64,000 nucleotides of DNA from Streptococcus marmotae (GTDB lineage Bacteria; Bacillota; Bacilli; Lactobacillales; Streptococcaceae): the NCBI RefSeq assembly GCF_001623565.1, contig NZ_CP015196.1, positions 1,137,501 through 1,201,500 of the forward strand, written 5' to 3'. Below the pieces are notes generated by a model that was not told where the DNA came from, did not search any database, and saw nothing but the letters and a program-made list of their open reading frames with translations. Both the position numbers and the translations under genes were made by a program. Shown here in pieces: positions 43,645-52,562 of this stretch (position 1 is its first letter; every line of letters starts with the position of its first letter).

Positions 43645-44433
43645 ATGACTACATTATTAGAAAAGACGCGAGACATTACGTCTATTTTGAAGCGTTCAGA
43701 AGAGCAATTGTCAGAAGAATTGCCTTACAATGCGATTGCAGAGCACCTTTCAGAGATTATTGATTGCAACGCTTGTATTATCAATAGTGAGGGAGAAGTC
43801 CTAGGTTATTATATGAAGTATAAAACCAATAATGACCGGGTAGAGGAATTCTTTTTAACCAAGCAATTTCCAGATGGCTATGTAAAAGGAGTAGCGCAGG
43901 TTTATGATACTCAGGTTAATCTCCCAGCGGACAGTGAATTGACGGCTATTCCAGTTGAATCACGTTCTATGTATCCTAATAGTTTGACGACCATTGCCCC
44001 AATCCATGTGACAGGGATTCGTTTTGGAACCTTGATTATTTGGCGCCATGATGAACAATTTGACGAAGATGATTTGATTTTGGTTGAAATTGCAGCGACA
44101 GTGGTTGGGATTCAGCTTTTGAATTTCCAGCGGGAAGAAGATGAGAAAAACATTCGTCGCCGTGCGGCAGTCAATATGGCAGTCAATACTCTATCCTACT
44201 CGGAAATGAAGGCTGTTTCAGCGATTTTGGGCGAATTGAATGGCGATGAGGGGCAATTGACAGCTTCTGTCATCGCAGATCGTATTGGGATTACGCGCTC
44301 GGTGATTGTCAATGCATTGCGTAAATTAGAGAGTGCAGGAATTATTGAAAGTCGTTCCTTGGGCATGAAGGGGACATACTTGAAAGTCTTAATTCCAGCT
44401 ATCTTTGATGAAATTAAGAAACGAGATTATTAA
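43645..44433 (+). CDS. codY: GTP- and branched-chain-amino-acid-sensing repressor CodY
   Basis: A 262-residue global regulator. An N-terminal GAF domain senses isoleucine/valine (about 1-155, with [20 protein letters not shown] and RFGTLIIWR). A linker leads to the winged helix-turn-helix, [20 protein letters not shown] (about 205-224). It represses amino-acid and peptide uptake genes when nutrients are plentiful. A CodY box precedes it. The nicotinamidase gene follows by 1 bp and is likely cotranscribed. Confidence 0.95.
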   Translation: MTTLLEKTRDITSILKRSEEQLSEELPYNAIAEHLSEIIDCNACIINSEGEVLGYYMKYKTNNDRVEEFFLTKQFPDGYVKGVAQVYDTQVNLPADSELTAIPVESRSMYPNSLTTIAPIHVTGIRFGTLIIWRHDEQFDEDDLILVEIAATVVGIQLLNFQREEDEKNIRRRAAVNMAVNTLSYSEMKAVSAILGELNGDEGQLTASVIADRIGITRSVIVNALRKLESAGIIESRSLGMKGTYLKVLIPAIFDEIKKRDY

Positions 44434-44434
44434 C

Positions 44435-44983
44435 ATGACGAAGGCTCTCATTTCGATTGATTATACGGTCGATTTTGTGGCAGATGGGGGAAAATTAACA
44501 GCTGGAGTTCCAGCTCAAGCTATTTCTTCTACTATCTATGATGTAACCAAACAGGCGTTTGACTGCGGGTGCTATATCTTTTTTGCAATCGATTTGCATG
44601 AAGAGGGTGATACTTTTCATCCAGAAAGCCGACTTTTTCCTCCACACAATCTCAAAGGAACAAGTGGCCGCCATTTGTATGGTCCCTTAGCTGATTTTTA
44701 TGCAGAATACCAAGATGATGCGCGGGTTTTTTGGATGGACAAGCGCCATTATTCAGCCTTTTCGGGAACGGATTTAGATATTCGTTTGCGGGAAAGACAG
44801 GTTGATACGGTGATATTGACAGGTGTCTTGACGGATATTTGTGTACTTCATACAGCTATTGATGCCTATAATCTTGGGTACAAGATTGAAATTGTAGCCT
44901 CAGCAGTTGCTAGCCTGAATGAAGAGCAACATCAATTTGCCTTGAGACATATGGAACAAGTCTTGGGAGCAACTATACTGTAG
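44435..44983 (+). CDS. pncA: Nicotinamidase / isochorismatase-family amidase
   Basis: A 182-residue cysteine hydrolase starting MTKALISIDYTVDFVADGGK. The catalytic Asp is in SIDYTVDF, the lysine in WMDKRHYSAF, and the cysteine in LTGVLTDICVLHTAIDAYNL. FAIDLHEEGDTFHPES supplies the metal-binding aspartate and histidines. It converts nicotinamide to nicotinate for NAD salvage. The ATG at 44435 is chosen for agreement with family length. It follows codY, an arrangement seen in other streptococci. Confidence 0.87.
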   Translation: MTKALISIDYTVDFVADGGKLTAGVPAQAISSTIYDVTKQAFDCGCYIFFAIDLHEEGDTFHPESRLFPPHNLKGTSGRHLYGPLADFYAEYQDDARVFWMDKRHYSAFSGTDLDIRLRERQVDTVILTGVLTDICVLHTAIDAYNLGYKIEIVASAVASLNEEQHQFALRHMEQVLGATIL

Positions 44984-45318
44984 TAACATAGAGGCTGGGA
45001 CTTAGTGCCTAGTCTTTTTTGAGTGTTGAGGCTCTTTAGAAAAATGGCTGATGAAACTCTATCCAAATCAGCATCTGATTAGCCAACGAAAACGCAGGAA
45101 GTTGAAATCGAAACTGTATTCAGCTCCAGTCTTTCTCATTAGAATCATTAAAAACAGATTAAGGTAATGGCTGATTGACAAGTATGAGATGGCAATTTAT
45201 TGAGGAAGAGACTAGATTTATGGTAAAATAAGAGGAATACGATTCGTGGAAAATCGAAATGAAGGGTATTGTTTTACTGATTTTTGGTTTTCTTAGAGAA
45301 TGAGTAAGAAAGGATTCG
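44984..45318 (+). other. Non-coding stretch before gatC
   Basis: About 335 bases without a gene. AGGCTGGGACTTA...CTAGTCTTTTTT (about 44992-45020) is a terminator of the common streptococcal GGCTGGGAC type. TGGTAAAAT near 45221-45229 (extended -10) may be the gatCAB promoter. No other signal was recognised. Confidence 0.5.
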
Positions 45319-45321
45319 ATG

Positions 45322-45624
45322 ATGAAAATTACAGAAGAAGAAGTTCGTCACGTGGCTAACCTGTCCCAACTAGCTTTTAGTGCGGAAGAAACGGCAGCTT
45401 TTGCAACGACCTTGAGTAAAATTGTGGATATGGTCGAGTTGCTAAATGAAGTAGATACAACAGGGGTTCCTGTAACGACAACCATGGCAGAACAAAAAAA
45501 TGTGATGCGGGAAGATGTTGCCCAAAAAGGAGAGGATAGACAAGAACTCTTCAAGAACGTTCCTGAATCTCAAAATCATTTTATTAAAGTTCCAGCTATT
45601 TTAGACGGGGGAGGAGATGCCTAA
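45322..45624 (+). CDS. gatC: Glutamyl/aspartyl-tRNA amidotransferase subunit C
   Basis: A 100-residue Gat[21 protein letters not shown], the small subunit that holds GatA and GatB together. The second ATG of ATGATG is preferred because AAAGGA then has 7-nt spacing. The stop overlaps the gatA start (TAATG). First gene of gatCAB. Confidence 0.93.
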   Translation: MKITEEEVRHVANLSQLAFSAEETAAFATTLSKIVDMVELLNEVDTTGVPVTTTMAEQKNVMREDVAQKGEDRQELFKNVPESQNHFIKVPAILDGGGDA

Positions 45625-47090
45625 TGAGTTTTAATCACTATTCAATTGATGAGTTGCATAACCTTCTTGTCAAGAAAGAACTATCCGTTCTTGAGTTGAC
45701 CAAGGCAACCTTGGAGGATATTAAAGAGCGTGAAGAAGCGGTTGGCAGTTTTATTACGATTGCAGAAGAAGAGGCCTTGGCACAAGCTGCTAAAATTGAT
45801 GAAAAAGGAATTGATGAAGCCAACGTCATGGCGGGGATTCCGCTAGCTGTGAAAGATAATATTTCTACCAAGGGAATTTTGACAACAGCGGCTTCAAAGA
45901 TGCTCTATAATTATGAGCCAATATTTGATGCAACATCTGTTGCCAATGCGTATAAAAAAGATATGGTGGTCATAGGAAAGACAAACATGGATGAATTTGC
46001 CATGGGTGGTTCGACCGAAACGTCCTACTTTAAAAAGACTAAGAATGCTTGGGATCAGACCAAGGTTCCAGGTGGCTCATCTGGGGGTTCTGCAACAGCA
46101 GTAGCTTCTGGTCAGGTGCGCCTATCACTCGGTTCTGATACAGGAGGTTCGATTCGCCAGCCGGCAGCCTTTAATGGGGTGGTCGGAATGAAGCCAACCT
46201 ATGGAACGGTTTCGCGTTTTGGTTTGATTGCTTTTGGTAGTTCCTTGGATCAGATTGGTCCTTTCTCACAAACGGTCAAAGAAAATGCGCAGTTGCTCAA
46301 TGTGATTGCAGGCCATGATGTGAAAGATGCGACATCTGCTCAACCTGGGGTGGCAGATTATGCTAGCAAGATTGGTCAAGACATCAAGGGCATGAAAATT
46401 GCACTGCCGAAAGAATATATTGGCGAAGGAATTGATCCACAAATCAAAGAGTGTATCTTACAGGCCGCAAAACAGTTAGAGAACCTAGGTGCTATCATTG
46501 AAGAAGTCAGCCTACCTCATAGTAAGTACGGTGTAGCGGTTTATTATATTATTGCTTCGTCTGAAGCAAGCTCAAACCTGCAACGTTTTGATGGTATTCG
46601 CTATGGTTTCCGTGCAGAAGATGCGACAAATTTGGATGAGATTTATGTCAATACACGTAGCCAAGGTTTTGGTGAAGAAGTCAAACGTCGCATTATGCTG
46701 GGAACTTTCAGTTTATCTTCTGGTTATTATGATGCTTACTACAAGAAAGCTGGTCAGGTCCGCAGCTTGATTATCCAAGATTTTGAGAAGGTCTTTGCAG
46801 ATTATGATTTGATTTTAGGCCCAACTGCTCCAACGGTAGCTTATGGTCTTGGTACCATGAATCAGGATCCCGTTGCCATGTACTTGGCGGATCTTTTGAC
46901 GATTCCAGTCAATTTGGCAGGGCTACCGGGTATTTCGATTCCTGCTGGCTTTGTAGAAGGGTTGCCAGTCGGCTTACAATTGATTGGACCAAAACATAGT
47001 GAGGAAACGATTTATCAAGTGGCAGCAGCCTTTGAAGCAACAACCGATTATCATAAGCAACAACCTGTTATCTTTGGAGGTGAGAAATAA
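45624..47090 (+). CDS. gatA: Glutamyl/aspartyl-tRNA amidotransferase subunit A
   Basis: A 488-residue amidase-signature enzyme that frees ammonia from glutamine for transamidation of Glu-tRNA(Gln). The catalytic triad is K77 in [11 protein letters not shown], the cis-serine in [15 protein letters not shown], and the nucleophile serine in [16 protein letters not shown]. It overlaps gatC and gatB by one base on each side, so the three subunits are made in coupled fashion. Confidence 0.96.
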   Translation: MSFNHYSIDELHNLLVKKELSVLELTKATLEDIKEREEAVGSFITIAEEEALAQAAKIDEKGIDEANVMAGIPLAVKDNISTKGILTTAASKMLYNYEPIFDATSVANAYKKDMVVIGKTNMDEFAMGGSTETSYFKKTKNAWDQTKVPGGSSGGSATAVASGQVRLSLGSDTGGSIRQPAAFNGVVGMKPTYGTVSRFGLIAFGSSLDQIGPFSQTVKENAQLLNVIAGHDVKDATSAQPGVADYASKIGQDIKGMKIALPKEYIGEGIDPQIKECILQAAKQLENLGAIIEEVSLPHSKYGVAVYYIIASSEASSNLQRFDGIRYGFRAEDATNLDEIYVNTRSQGFGEEVKRRIMLGTFSLSSGYYDAYYKKAGQVRSLIIQDFEKVFADYDLILGPTAPTVAYGLGTMNQDPVAMYLADLLTIPVNLAGLPGISIPAGFVEGLPVGLQLIGPKHSEETIYQVAAAFEATTDYHKQQPVIFGGEK

Positions 47091-48532
47091 TGAACTTTGA
47101 AACCATTATTGGACTTGAAGTCCATGTTGAATTGAATACCAATTCAAAGATTTTCTCTCCGTCATCTGCCCATTTTGGAGAGGATCCCAATGCCAATACC
47201 AATGTGATTGACTGGTCCTTCCCTGGTGTTCTACCTGTCTTAAATAAAGGTGTAGTAGAAGCAGGTATCAAAGCGGCGTTAGCTTTGAACATGGCTATTC
47301 ATAAACAGATGCACTTTGACCGCAAGAATTATTTCTATCCAGATAATCCTAAGGCCTATCAAATTTCTCAATTTGATGAACCAATTGGGTATAATGGTTG
47401 GATTGAGATTGAACTAGAGGACGGATCGACCAAGAAAATCCGTATTGAACGAGCACATTTGGAAGAAGATGCGGGGAAAAACACTCACGGGACAGATGGT
47501 TATTCCTATGTTGATTTGAACCGTCAGGGTGTGCCCTTGATTGAGATCGTTTCAGAAGCGGATATGCGCAGTCCAGAAGAAGCCTATGCCTACTTAACAG
47601 CTCTGAAGGAAATTATCCAGTATACTGGTATTTCAGATGTTAAGATGGAAGAAGGCTCCATGCGTGTCGATGCCAATATCTCTCTTCGTCCGTATGGTCA
47701 AGAGGCTTTTGGTACCAAGACTGAATTGAAAAATTTGAACTCCTTTAACTATGTCAAAAAAGGATTGCAACATGAAGTGGAGCGCCAAGCAAAAATCTTG
47801 CGTTCTGGTGGTCAAATTCAGCAGGAAACCCGTCGCTATGATGAAGCAACTGGGGAAACCATTCTCATGCGGGTCAAAGAAGGTTCAGCGGATTACCGTT
47901 ATTTCCCAGAACCAGACTTACCATTATATGAAATTAAAGATAGTTGGATTGCCGAAGTTGCGACAAGTTTACCGAAGTTTCCGAAGGAACGCCGAGCAGA
48001 TTATATGGAGCGTTTGGGCTTGTCAAGCTATGATGCAAGCCAATTGACGGCTACCAAGATTCTGTCTGATTTCTTTGAAGCAGCAGTAGCTCTTGGTGGT
48101 GATGCCAAACTTGTTTCTAACTGGTTGCAAGGTGAGGTAGCTCAATTCTTGAATGCAGAACAAAAGAGCTTATCAGAGATTGCCTTAACTCCTGAAAATT
48201 TGGTTGAAATGATTAGTTTGATTGCAGATGGTACGATTTCATCCAAGATTGCTAAGAAAGTTTTTGTTCATTTGGCGAAAAATGGCGGTTCTGCGCGTGA
48301 ATATGTGGAAAAAGCTGGTTTGGTACAGATTTCAGATCCAGCAGTCTTGATTCCAATTATTCATCAAGTCTTTGCAGATAATGAAGCAGCGGTGGCAGAC
48401 TTCAAGTCTGGAAAACGCAATGCGGACAAGGCCTTTACTGGTTTCTTGATGAAAGCAACTAAAGGACAAGCCAATCCGCAAGTGGCTCAACAACTCTTAG
48501 CCCAAGAGTTGCAGAAACTATTAGAACAATAA
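47090..48532 (+). CDS. gatB: Aspartyl/glutamyl-tRNA amidotransferase subunit B
   Basis: A 480-residue GatB starting [40 protein letters not shown] and [16 protein letters not shown] belong to the kinase-like catalytic cradle that phosphorylates the misacylated tRNA. A C-terminal YqeY-like domain ends [17 protein letters not shown]. With GatC and GatA it produces Gln-tRNA(Gln), as expected in a streptococcus lacking GlnRS. A terminator follows. Confidence 0.96.
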   Translation: MNFETIIGLEVHVELNTNSKIFSPSSAHFGEDPNANTNVIDWSFPGVLPVLNKGVVEAGIKAALALNMAIHKQMHFDRKNYFYPDNPKAYQISQFDEPIGYNGWIEIELEDGSTKKIRIERAHLEEDAGKNTHGTDGYSYVDLNRQGVPLIEIVSEADMRSPEEAYAYLTALKEIIQYTGISDVKMEEGSMRVDANISLRPYGQEAFGTKTELKNLNSFNYVKKGLQHEVERQAKILRSGGQIQQETRRYDEATGETILMRVKEGSADYRYFPEPDLPLYEIKDSWIAEVATSLPKFPKERRADYMERLGLSSYDASQLTATKILSDFFEAAVALGGDAKLVSNWLQGEVAQFLNAEQKSLSEIALTPENLVEMISLIADGTISSKIAKKVFVHLAKNGGSAREYVEKAGLVQISDPAVLIPIIHQVFADNEAAVADFKSGKRNADKAFTGFLMKATKGQANPQVAQQLLAQELQKLLEQ

Positions 48533-48573
48533 ACAGTATTTAAAAACGAGTCAGTTGAAAAGAAAAAAACGTA

Positions 48574-48620
48574 TAATGGACAGTATAAAAAGCGATATAC
48601 TGTTCATTTTTTTTTTTGAA
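48574..48620 (+). terminator. Terminator of gatCAB
   Basis: ACAGTATA (48580-48587) pairs with TATACTGT (48596-48603), followed by a long T run. Confidence 0.85.
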
Positions 48621-48638
48621 AAAATGTTTAAAAAAGGA

Positions 48639-48669
48639 TTGACCTTCACGTATCGTTAGGGTTTATAAT
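48639..48669 (+). promoter_or_regulatory. MerR-type promoter with 19-bp spacer
   Basis: TTGACC (48639-48644) and TATAAT (48664-48669) are 19 bp apart. The imperfect dyad ACCTTCACG...CGTTAGGGT fills the spacer, as in promoters activated by MerR proteins through DNA untwisting. Confidence 0.75.
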
Positions 48670-48689
48670 AAGATAGTCAGGAGGAAGAT

Positions 48690-49430
48690 ATGTATTTAGT
48701 TAAAGAAGTTGCGCAACTTTCAGGCGTTTCCATCCGAACGCTGCACCACTATGATCGTATTGGGCTTCTCTGCCCACGGAAGGCAGAAAATGGCTATCGC
48801 TACTATACAGAAGAAAATCTTGCACAATTACAGCAGATTCTCTTCTATAGATATCTGAGATTTCCACTCAAGAATATCAAGGAGCTCTTGGGAAACGACA
48901 CAGATAATCTTGCTCAACTAGAGGAGCAATTCCTCTTATTGACCGCTGAGCAAAAGCGATTAACCACCCTTATTGACACCCTGGCAAAAACGATTCAAAC
49001 AAAGAAAGGAATGATTTACATGACAACAGAAGAAAAATTTGTAGGTTTTCGCTACGAAGATGGCCTCGCCTATCAAGAAGAAGCCATTCAAAAATATGGC
49101 AAAGAGATGATTGAAAGTAGTCTGGACAAGCAAAAAGGACAGGAAGCAGAAGTAACGGAGGGGTTTAATACCATCTTCCAACAATTTGCAGATAATCTAG
49201 TCGCTGGACTGACAGTTGAAGAAAAAGAAAATCAGGAACTAGCAGGTCAACTTTTGCACCACATCCGTACCTATGGCTTTGATTGCTCGCTTGAAGTTTT
49301 TGCTTTTATCGGCAAAGGCTATGTAGGTAATCCAGAATTTCAACGCAACATTGACAAATTTGGGCAAGGTGTTGCCCAATATGTCTGCGATACCATTCAA
49401 ATTTATGTGCAAAAAGAAAGTGAAGCATAA
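48690..49430 (+). CDS. MerR-family regulator with TipAS ligand-binding domain
   Basis: A 246-residue TipA-like protein. The N-terminal MerR domain (MYLVKEVAQLSGVSIRTLHH, then YDRIGLLCPRKAENGYRYYT) is followed by a dimerisation coiled coil and a C-terminal TipAS domain (about 125-246, with FVGFRYEDGLAYQEEAIQKY). TipAS domains bind thiopeptides and other antibiotics. In such genes an internal start often yields the free TipAS domain; an ATG near 49020 after AAGAAAGGAATGATTTAC could do so. It probably activates its own 19-bp-spacer promoter. No other target gene adjoins it. Confidence 0.87.
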   Translation: MYLVKEVAQLSGVSIRTLHHYDRIGLLCPRKAENGYRYYTEENLAQLQQILFYRYLRFPLKNIKELLGNDTDNLAQLEEQFLLLTAEQKRLTTLIDTLAKTIQTKKGMIYMTTEEKFVGFRYEDGLAYQEEAIQKYGKEMIESSLDKQKGQEAEVTEGFNTIFQQFADNLVAGLTVEEKENQELAGQLLHHIRTYGFDCSLEVFAFIGKGYVGNPEFQRNIDKFGQGVAQYVCDTIQIYVQKESEA

Positions 49431-49444
49431 AAAGATTGAAATGA

Positions 49445-49487
49445 AAAGAACCTCTTATTAATGGACAACATAAGAGGTTCTTTTTAA
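49445..49487 (+). terminator. Terminator after the MerR gene
   Basis: AAGAACCTCTTA pairs with TAAGAGGTTCTTTTT across a loop of about 13 nt. Confidence 0.88.
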
Positions 49488-49642
49488 ATTGGCTCGTTTA
49501 TAGTAAACATAATACTAAGTAGTCGAGTTCTGCACTCATAAAAGGGTCAGTTTATTCAAGTCTTTAGAAGGGCGATGGTCTCCAGTTTTCTGTGTTAATA
49601 ACTATTTTTTTGTTTAAACTGAAAAAAATTAAATAAAAACTA

Positions 49643-49697
49643 TTGACAAAGCAAAAAGAACGTCATATAATTCAATTACAACTAAATTTAATTCAGT
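49643..49697 (+). promoter_or_regulatory. Consensus promoter with palindromic operator
   Basis: TTGACA (49643-49648), 17-bp spacer, TATAAT (49666-49671): a full sigma-A consensus. Directly downstream, ACTAAATTTAATTCAGT (49681-49697) is a near-perfect palindrome at the predicted transcription start. It is a likely operator for the ArsR-type regulator encoded at 51488-52492. Confidence 0.75.
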
Positions 49698-49724
49698 TGA
49701 AACAAAATATAAAGGAGAATCTAA

Positions 49725-49772
49725 ATGAAAACATTAGGTTGGAAAATTAAGATTATTATTGAGAAAGATTAA
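49725..49772 (+). CDS. 15-residue microprotein, candidate signal or bacteriocin peptide
   Basis: ATG at 49725, preceded at 7 nt by AAAGGAG, opens MKTLGWKIKIIIEKD and ends in TAA. A perfect consensus promoter and palindromic operator lie just upstream. An ABC exporter and a regulator follow in the same direction. The peptide is a short amphipathic stretch (basic/hydrophobic core GWKIKIII with acidic end). It resembles no family I know. A peptide substrate or signal for the neighbouring exporter is an inference from layout. It could instead be a leader peptide controlling the hairpin that follows. Confidence 0.55.
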   Translation: MKTLGWKIKIIIEKD

Positions 49773-49798
49773 TTGATTATAGTCAGCAGATGCGATGT

Positions 49799-49844
49799 GA
49801 AAGTCGTAAGATGGATAGACAGCATTTTCTATCTTACGGCTTTC
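49799..49844 (+). terminator. Long hairpin between the microprotein and the ABC transporter gene
   Basis: GAAAGTCGTAAGATGGATAG (49799-49818) pairs with CTATCTTACGGCTTTC (49829-49844), with a small bulge. There is no strong T run after it, so it may act as an attenuator, processing site or mRNA stabiliser rather than a full stop. Confidence 0.6.
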
Positions 49845-49884
49845 AACCGTATCATATTATGAAAGAGAAGTAAGGGAGAGAGTT

Positions 49885-51486
49885 ATGAAGTTATTCCATT
49901 ATCGAAGTGTCCGATTGGCGATTCTAAGTATTATTTTGCTCAGTTTTTTAGAGGTAGCAATGTCCTATTCCTTGTCATTACTAGTTGTAGAAAGCGTGGA
50001 TCAATTAGTAAAAAATGCTTGTATCGTTATGGGGATTTACCTGCTTTATGCACTGTTTTTCTTTTTGAGTATGAAAGCGAAAGCGCTAGCTACCTATTTT
50101 GTGACTCAAGACATGAAACAAAAAACGGATAAATGGCTGATTCATTTGACTGCTAAAGAGTATCATCTCAAGGATCATGGTGAGCGTTTATCGCTTTATG
50201 TCAATGATGTAAATAAGGTGCTAGATTTGACGGTTGGTAAGTATTTGTCCATGGTGGAAAAGGCAGCTGTAACGGTATTTGTCTTCATTTCTTTATGGCT
50301 GATTCATTATAGTATGGCATTGATTGCCGTTATTTCTTTTGTTGTGATGGCTTTTGTTCCTAGCTTATTTCAGGGAGCACTTTCGACCCATATTCTAGGT
50401 GTGCAAGAAGCTAAAGAAGGCTATCTCGCTAAGATGAGAGAATTATTGCAGGGATTTGATACCTATCTGGAAAATACAGCATTTTCAGTATTTTTAGAAA
50501 AATCTCGTAAAGCTGCCTATCGGTATGCTGAGGTTGTCTTAAAAGCAGATAGTTTTACAGCATTGATGAGTGCTAGTCTAACCTTTATTAATTCATTTGT
50601 GACAATTGTTGCGCTAGGAATCTTATCTTACAATGTATTACAAGGGAAAGTGGCAGTGGGAGCTTTTTTATCAGTGACAGCCTTGTTGCCAAGTTTCGGT
50701 TCAGCGGTGATGGAATGCCTGTCGGACAAGGAATTTTTCATGTCTGGTCAAACCTTATATGAGGCGAAATTTGGCAGGATGAATCAGCCTGCATTTGAAG
50801 AAAAACGGTTTTGTCATTCAATCAGTGCATTTAAAGAGGTTCCGTTGCCTCAAAAGGAAACGGAAGAGCCTGCACTTCAAACGATTCAGGCTATACAATT
50901 GGAAAATATTCGTTTGGACTATGATGGAAAGGTAGTGACATTTCCAGAAGAGCTTCAGTTCCGTCAAGGGCAAAAATATGCTATAATGGGCGAAAGTGGC
51001 TGTGGAAAATCTAGTTTGCTGAAAGTGCTGATTGGGCAAAATACGGATTATACAGGAACTGTTTTAGTAAACGGGAAAGTCGCAAAGCAGCCCCTTTTTA
51101 GTAGCCTGTCCTATGTTAATCAGACGACCTTTTTGTTCAATGATACGATTCGGCACAATATCGATTTGTTAGGACAACATGAATCGAATGAGTTGCTAGC
51201 AGTTTTGCAATTATTGAACTTAGAACATTTGTCTTTGGACGATAGGATTGAAGACAATGGGAAAAATTTGTCTGGTGGACAAAGACAACGATTAGCAATC
51301 GCTCGAGCACTGTTGCGTTCGAAAGATTGTATTGTCTTAGACGAAGCAACGGCGAATTTGGACCGAGAAACAGCTGAGAAAATCGAAGAATACATTTTAG
51401 GCAATGTGGGGCTGGTTATTATGGTAAGTCATCATATGACAGAACATATTCGAGAAAAAATAGATAAGGTAATTAGGTTAGCATAA
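49885..51486 (+). CDS. ABC transporter (fused permease-ATPase) next to the microprotein
   Basis: A 533-residue ABC exporter: six membrane helices in about 1-285, ATPase domain from about 335. Walker A is GESGCGKSSLL, the signature LSGGQRQRLAIARALL, Walker B DCIVLDEATANLD, and the switch histidine is in VSHHMTEH. It has no peptidase domain and resembles, in size and layout, the transporter of the RiPP cluster at 22954-24531 without close sequence identity. The start follows AAGGGAGAGAGTT. The regulator gene begins 1 bp after its stop. Confidence 0.82.
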   Translation: MKLFHYRSVRLAILSIILLSFLEVAMSYSLSLLVVESVDQLVKNACIVMGIYLLYALFFFLSMKAKALATYFVTQDMKQKTDKWLIHLTAKEYHLKDHGERLSLYVNDVNKVLDLTVGKYLSMVEKAAVTVFVFISLWLIHYSMALIAVISFVVMAFVPSLFQGALSTHILGVQEAKEGYLAKMRELLQGFDTYLENTAFSVFLEKSRKAAYRYAEVVLKADSFTALMSASLTFINSFVTIVALGILSYNVLQGKVAVGAFLSVTALLPSFGSAVMECLSDKEFFMSGQTLYEAKFGRMNQPAFEEKRFCHSISAFKEVPLPQKETEEPALQTIQAIQLENIRLDYDGKVVTFPEELQFRQGQKYAIMGESGCGKSSLLKVLIGQNTDYTGTVLVNGKVAKQPLFSSLSYVNQTTFLFNDTIRHNIDLLGQHESNELLAVLQLLNLEHLSLDDRIEDNGKNLSGGQRQRLAIARALLRSKDCIVLDEATANLDRETAEKIEEYILGNVGLVIMVSHHMTEHIREKIDKVIRLA

Positions 51487-51487
51487 A

Positions 51488-52492
51488 ATGTCCTTAGTAT
51501 CAGAAAAAAGTTATATTGTTGATTTTTTACAATCCTTTAGCCTGCTGTATGAGATAAAAGAGTGGGATAATGGGCAGGAAACAGTCTTAGATCGGATAAT
51601 GGACAAGAATTATCAGGATCTTGTGCGCCAGTATGTTCATGAAATCAGCCGTCATAAACCGATTCTCTCACAGTTTGTGACGAAAGATTATAATATTTTG
51701 TGGCTTTTTCTATCCGTACAGGCTGAAATAAGGCATTTTACGGATTATCTGGAGGGGGTACAGCAAGTCTCCCAAGAACAATTTTTACAGTTGTTAGCAA
51801 GAGAATTTTCAGAAGAAGGGAAAGGGTTTACTTTGGTTGATTTAGATCGTCAAGCTTGGTCAGCTTCCTCTAAATGGAATTTAGTTCTCCTTCAAGAGGA
51901 GTTTCAGGCTAAGCGAGGGGCACTACTATCAATTTTACCGAAACTCTATCAATTGTATGGTGAGTATGCTAGGATGCTTGAGACTCAATTTGAGAAAAAG
52001 ATCCAAACAGCTCAATTACACCTGACAACAGAGAAATCTTATCAGCTGATTTTCAAAGATTATCTAGATGAAAAAACATTCCAAACGGTTCAAGATCAGC
52101 TGGTCTTACTTATCTCGAGTCATAAGGTCTTAATTCATCTAAAACAACCCCACCCTTTGTTAGGAATAGGGGTGCATGTGTATGATTATTTTGAAGAGCA
52201 ACAGCGTCAGGCTTTGTTAGATGAAGTCAGCATGCAGAACATACTAAAGGTATTGGCTGATCAGACGAGATATGGGATTATAAAGGTGATCGGGAAGGGA
52301 ATGACTTCCAATAAAGAAATCGCTAAAGCCTTTTCGATCTCACCTTCTGGTGTAACCTATCAATTGAACTTTCTAGTAGACAATCATATTATCCAGAAAG
52401 ACGATGAAACAAAACAGTTTGTCGTTAATCATGACCTTATCAGGTCTGCCTTACTTGCTGTTTTAAATGACTTAGACATTCCGACTCGCTAA
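51488..52492 (+). CDS. ArsR-type winged-helix regulator with long N-terminal domain
   Basis: A 334-residue protein. The last 85 residues form an ArsR-like HTH (MQNILKVLADQTRYGIIKVI, KEIAKAFSISPSGVTYQLNF, then LVDNHIIQ). The preceding 245 residues are a mostly helical region without a domain I recognise. It is encoded immediately after the ABC transporter and probably binds the palindrome at 49681-49697 to control the unit; the N-terminal region might sense the exported peptide or its state. That role is inferred. A bidirectional terminator follows. Confidence 0.75.
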   Translation: MSLVSEKSYIVDFLQSFSLLYEIKEWDNGQETVLDRIMDKNYQDLVRQYVHEISRHKPILSQFVTKDYNILWLFLSVQAEIRHFTDYLEGVQQVSQEQFLQLLAREFSEEGKGFTLVDLDRQAWSASSKWNLVLLQEEFQAKRGALLSILPKLYQLYGEYARMLETQFEKKIQTAQLHLTTEKSYQLIFKDYLDEKTFQTVQDQLVLLISSHKVLIHLKQPHPLLGIGVHVYDYFEEQQRQALLDEVSMQNILKVLADQTRYGIIKVIGKGMTSNKEIAKAFSISPSGVTYQLNFLVDNHIIQKDDETKQFVVNHDLIRSALLAVLNDLDIPTR

Positions 52493-52502
52493 TCAGACAG
52501 AA

Positions 52503-52549
52503 TAAAAGGCTCAAAGCCAACAGTAACTTGTTGGTTTTGAGCCTTTTAG
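52503..52549. terminator. Bidirectional terminator between the ArsR-type gene and galR
   Basis: AAAAGGCTCAAAGCCAACA pairs with TTGTTGGTTTTGAGCCTTTT, with flanks suitable for both directions. Confidence 0.88.
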
Positions 52550-52562
52550 ATTGCTTGAATCT

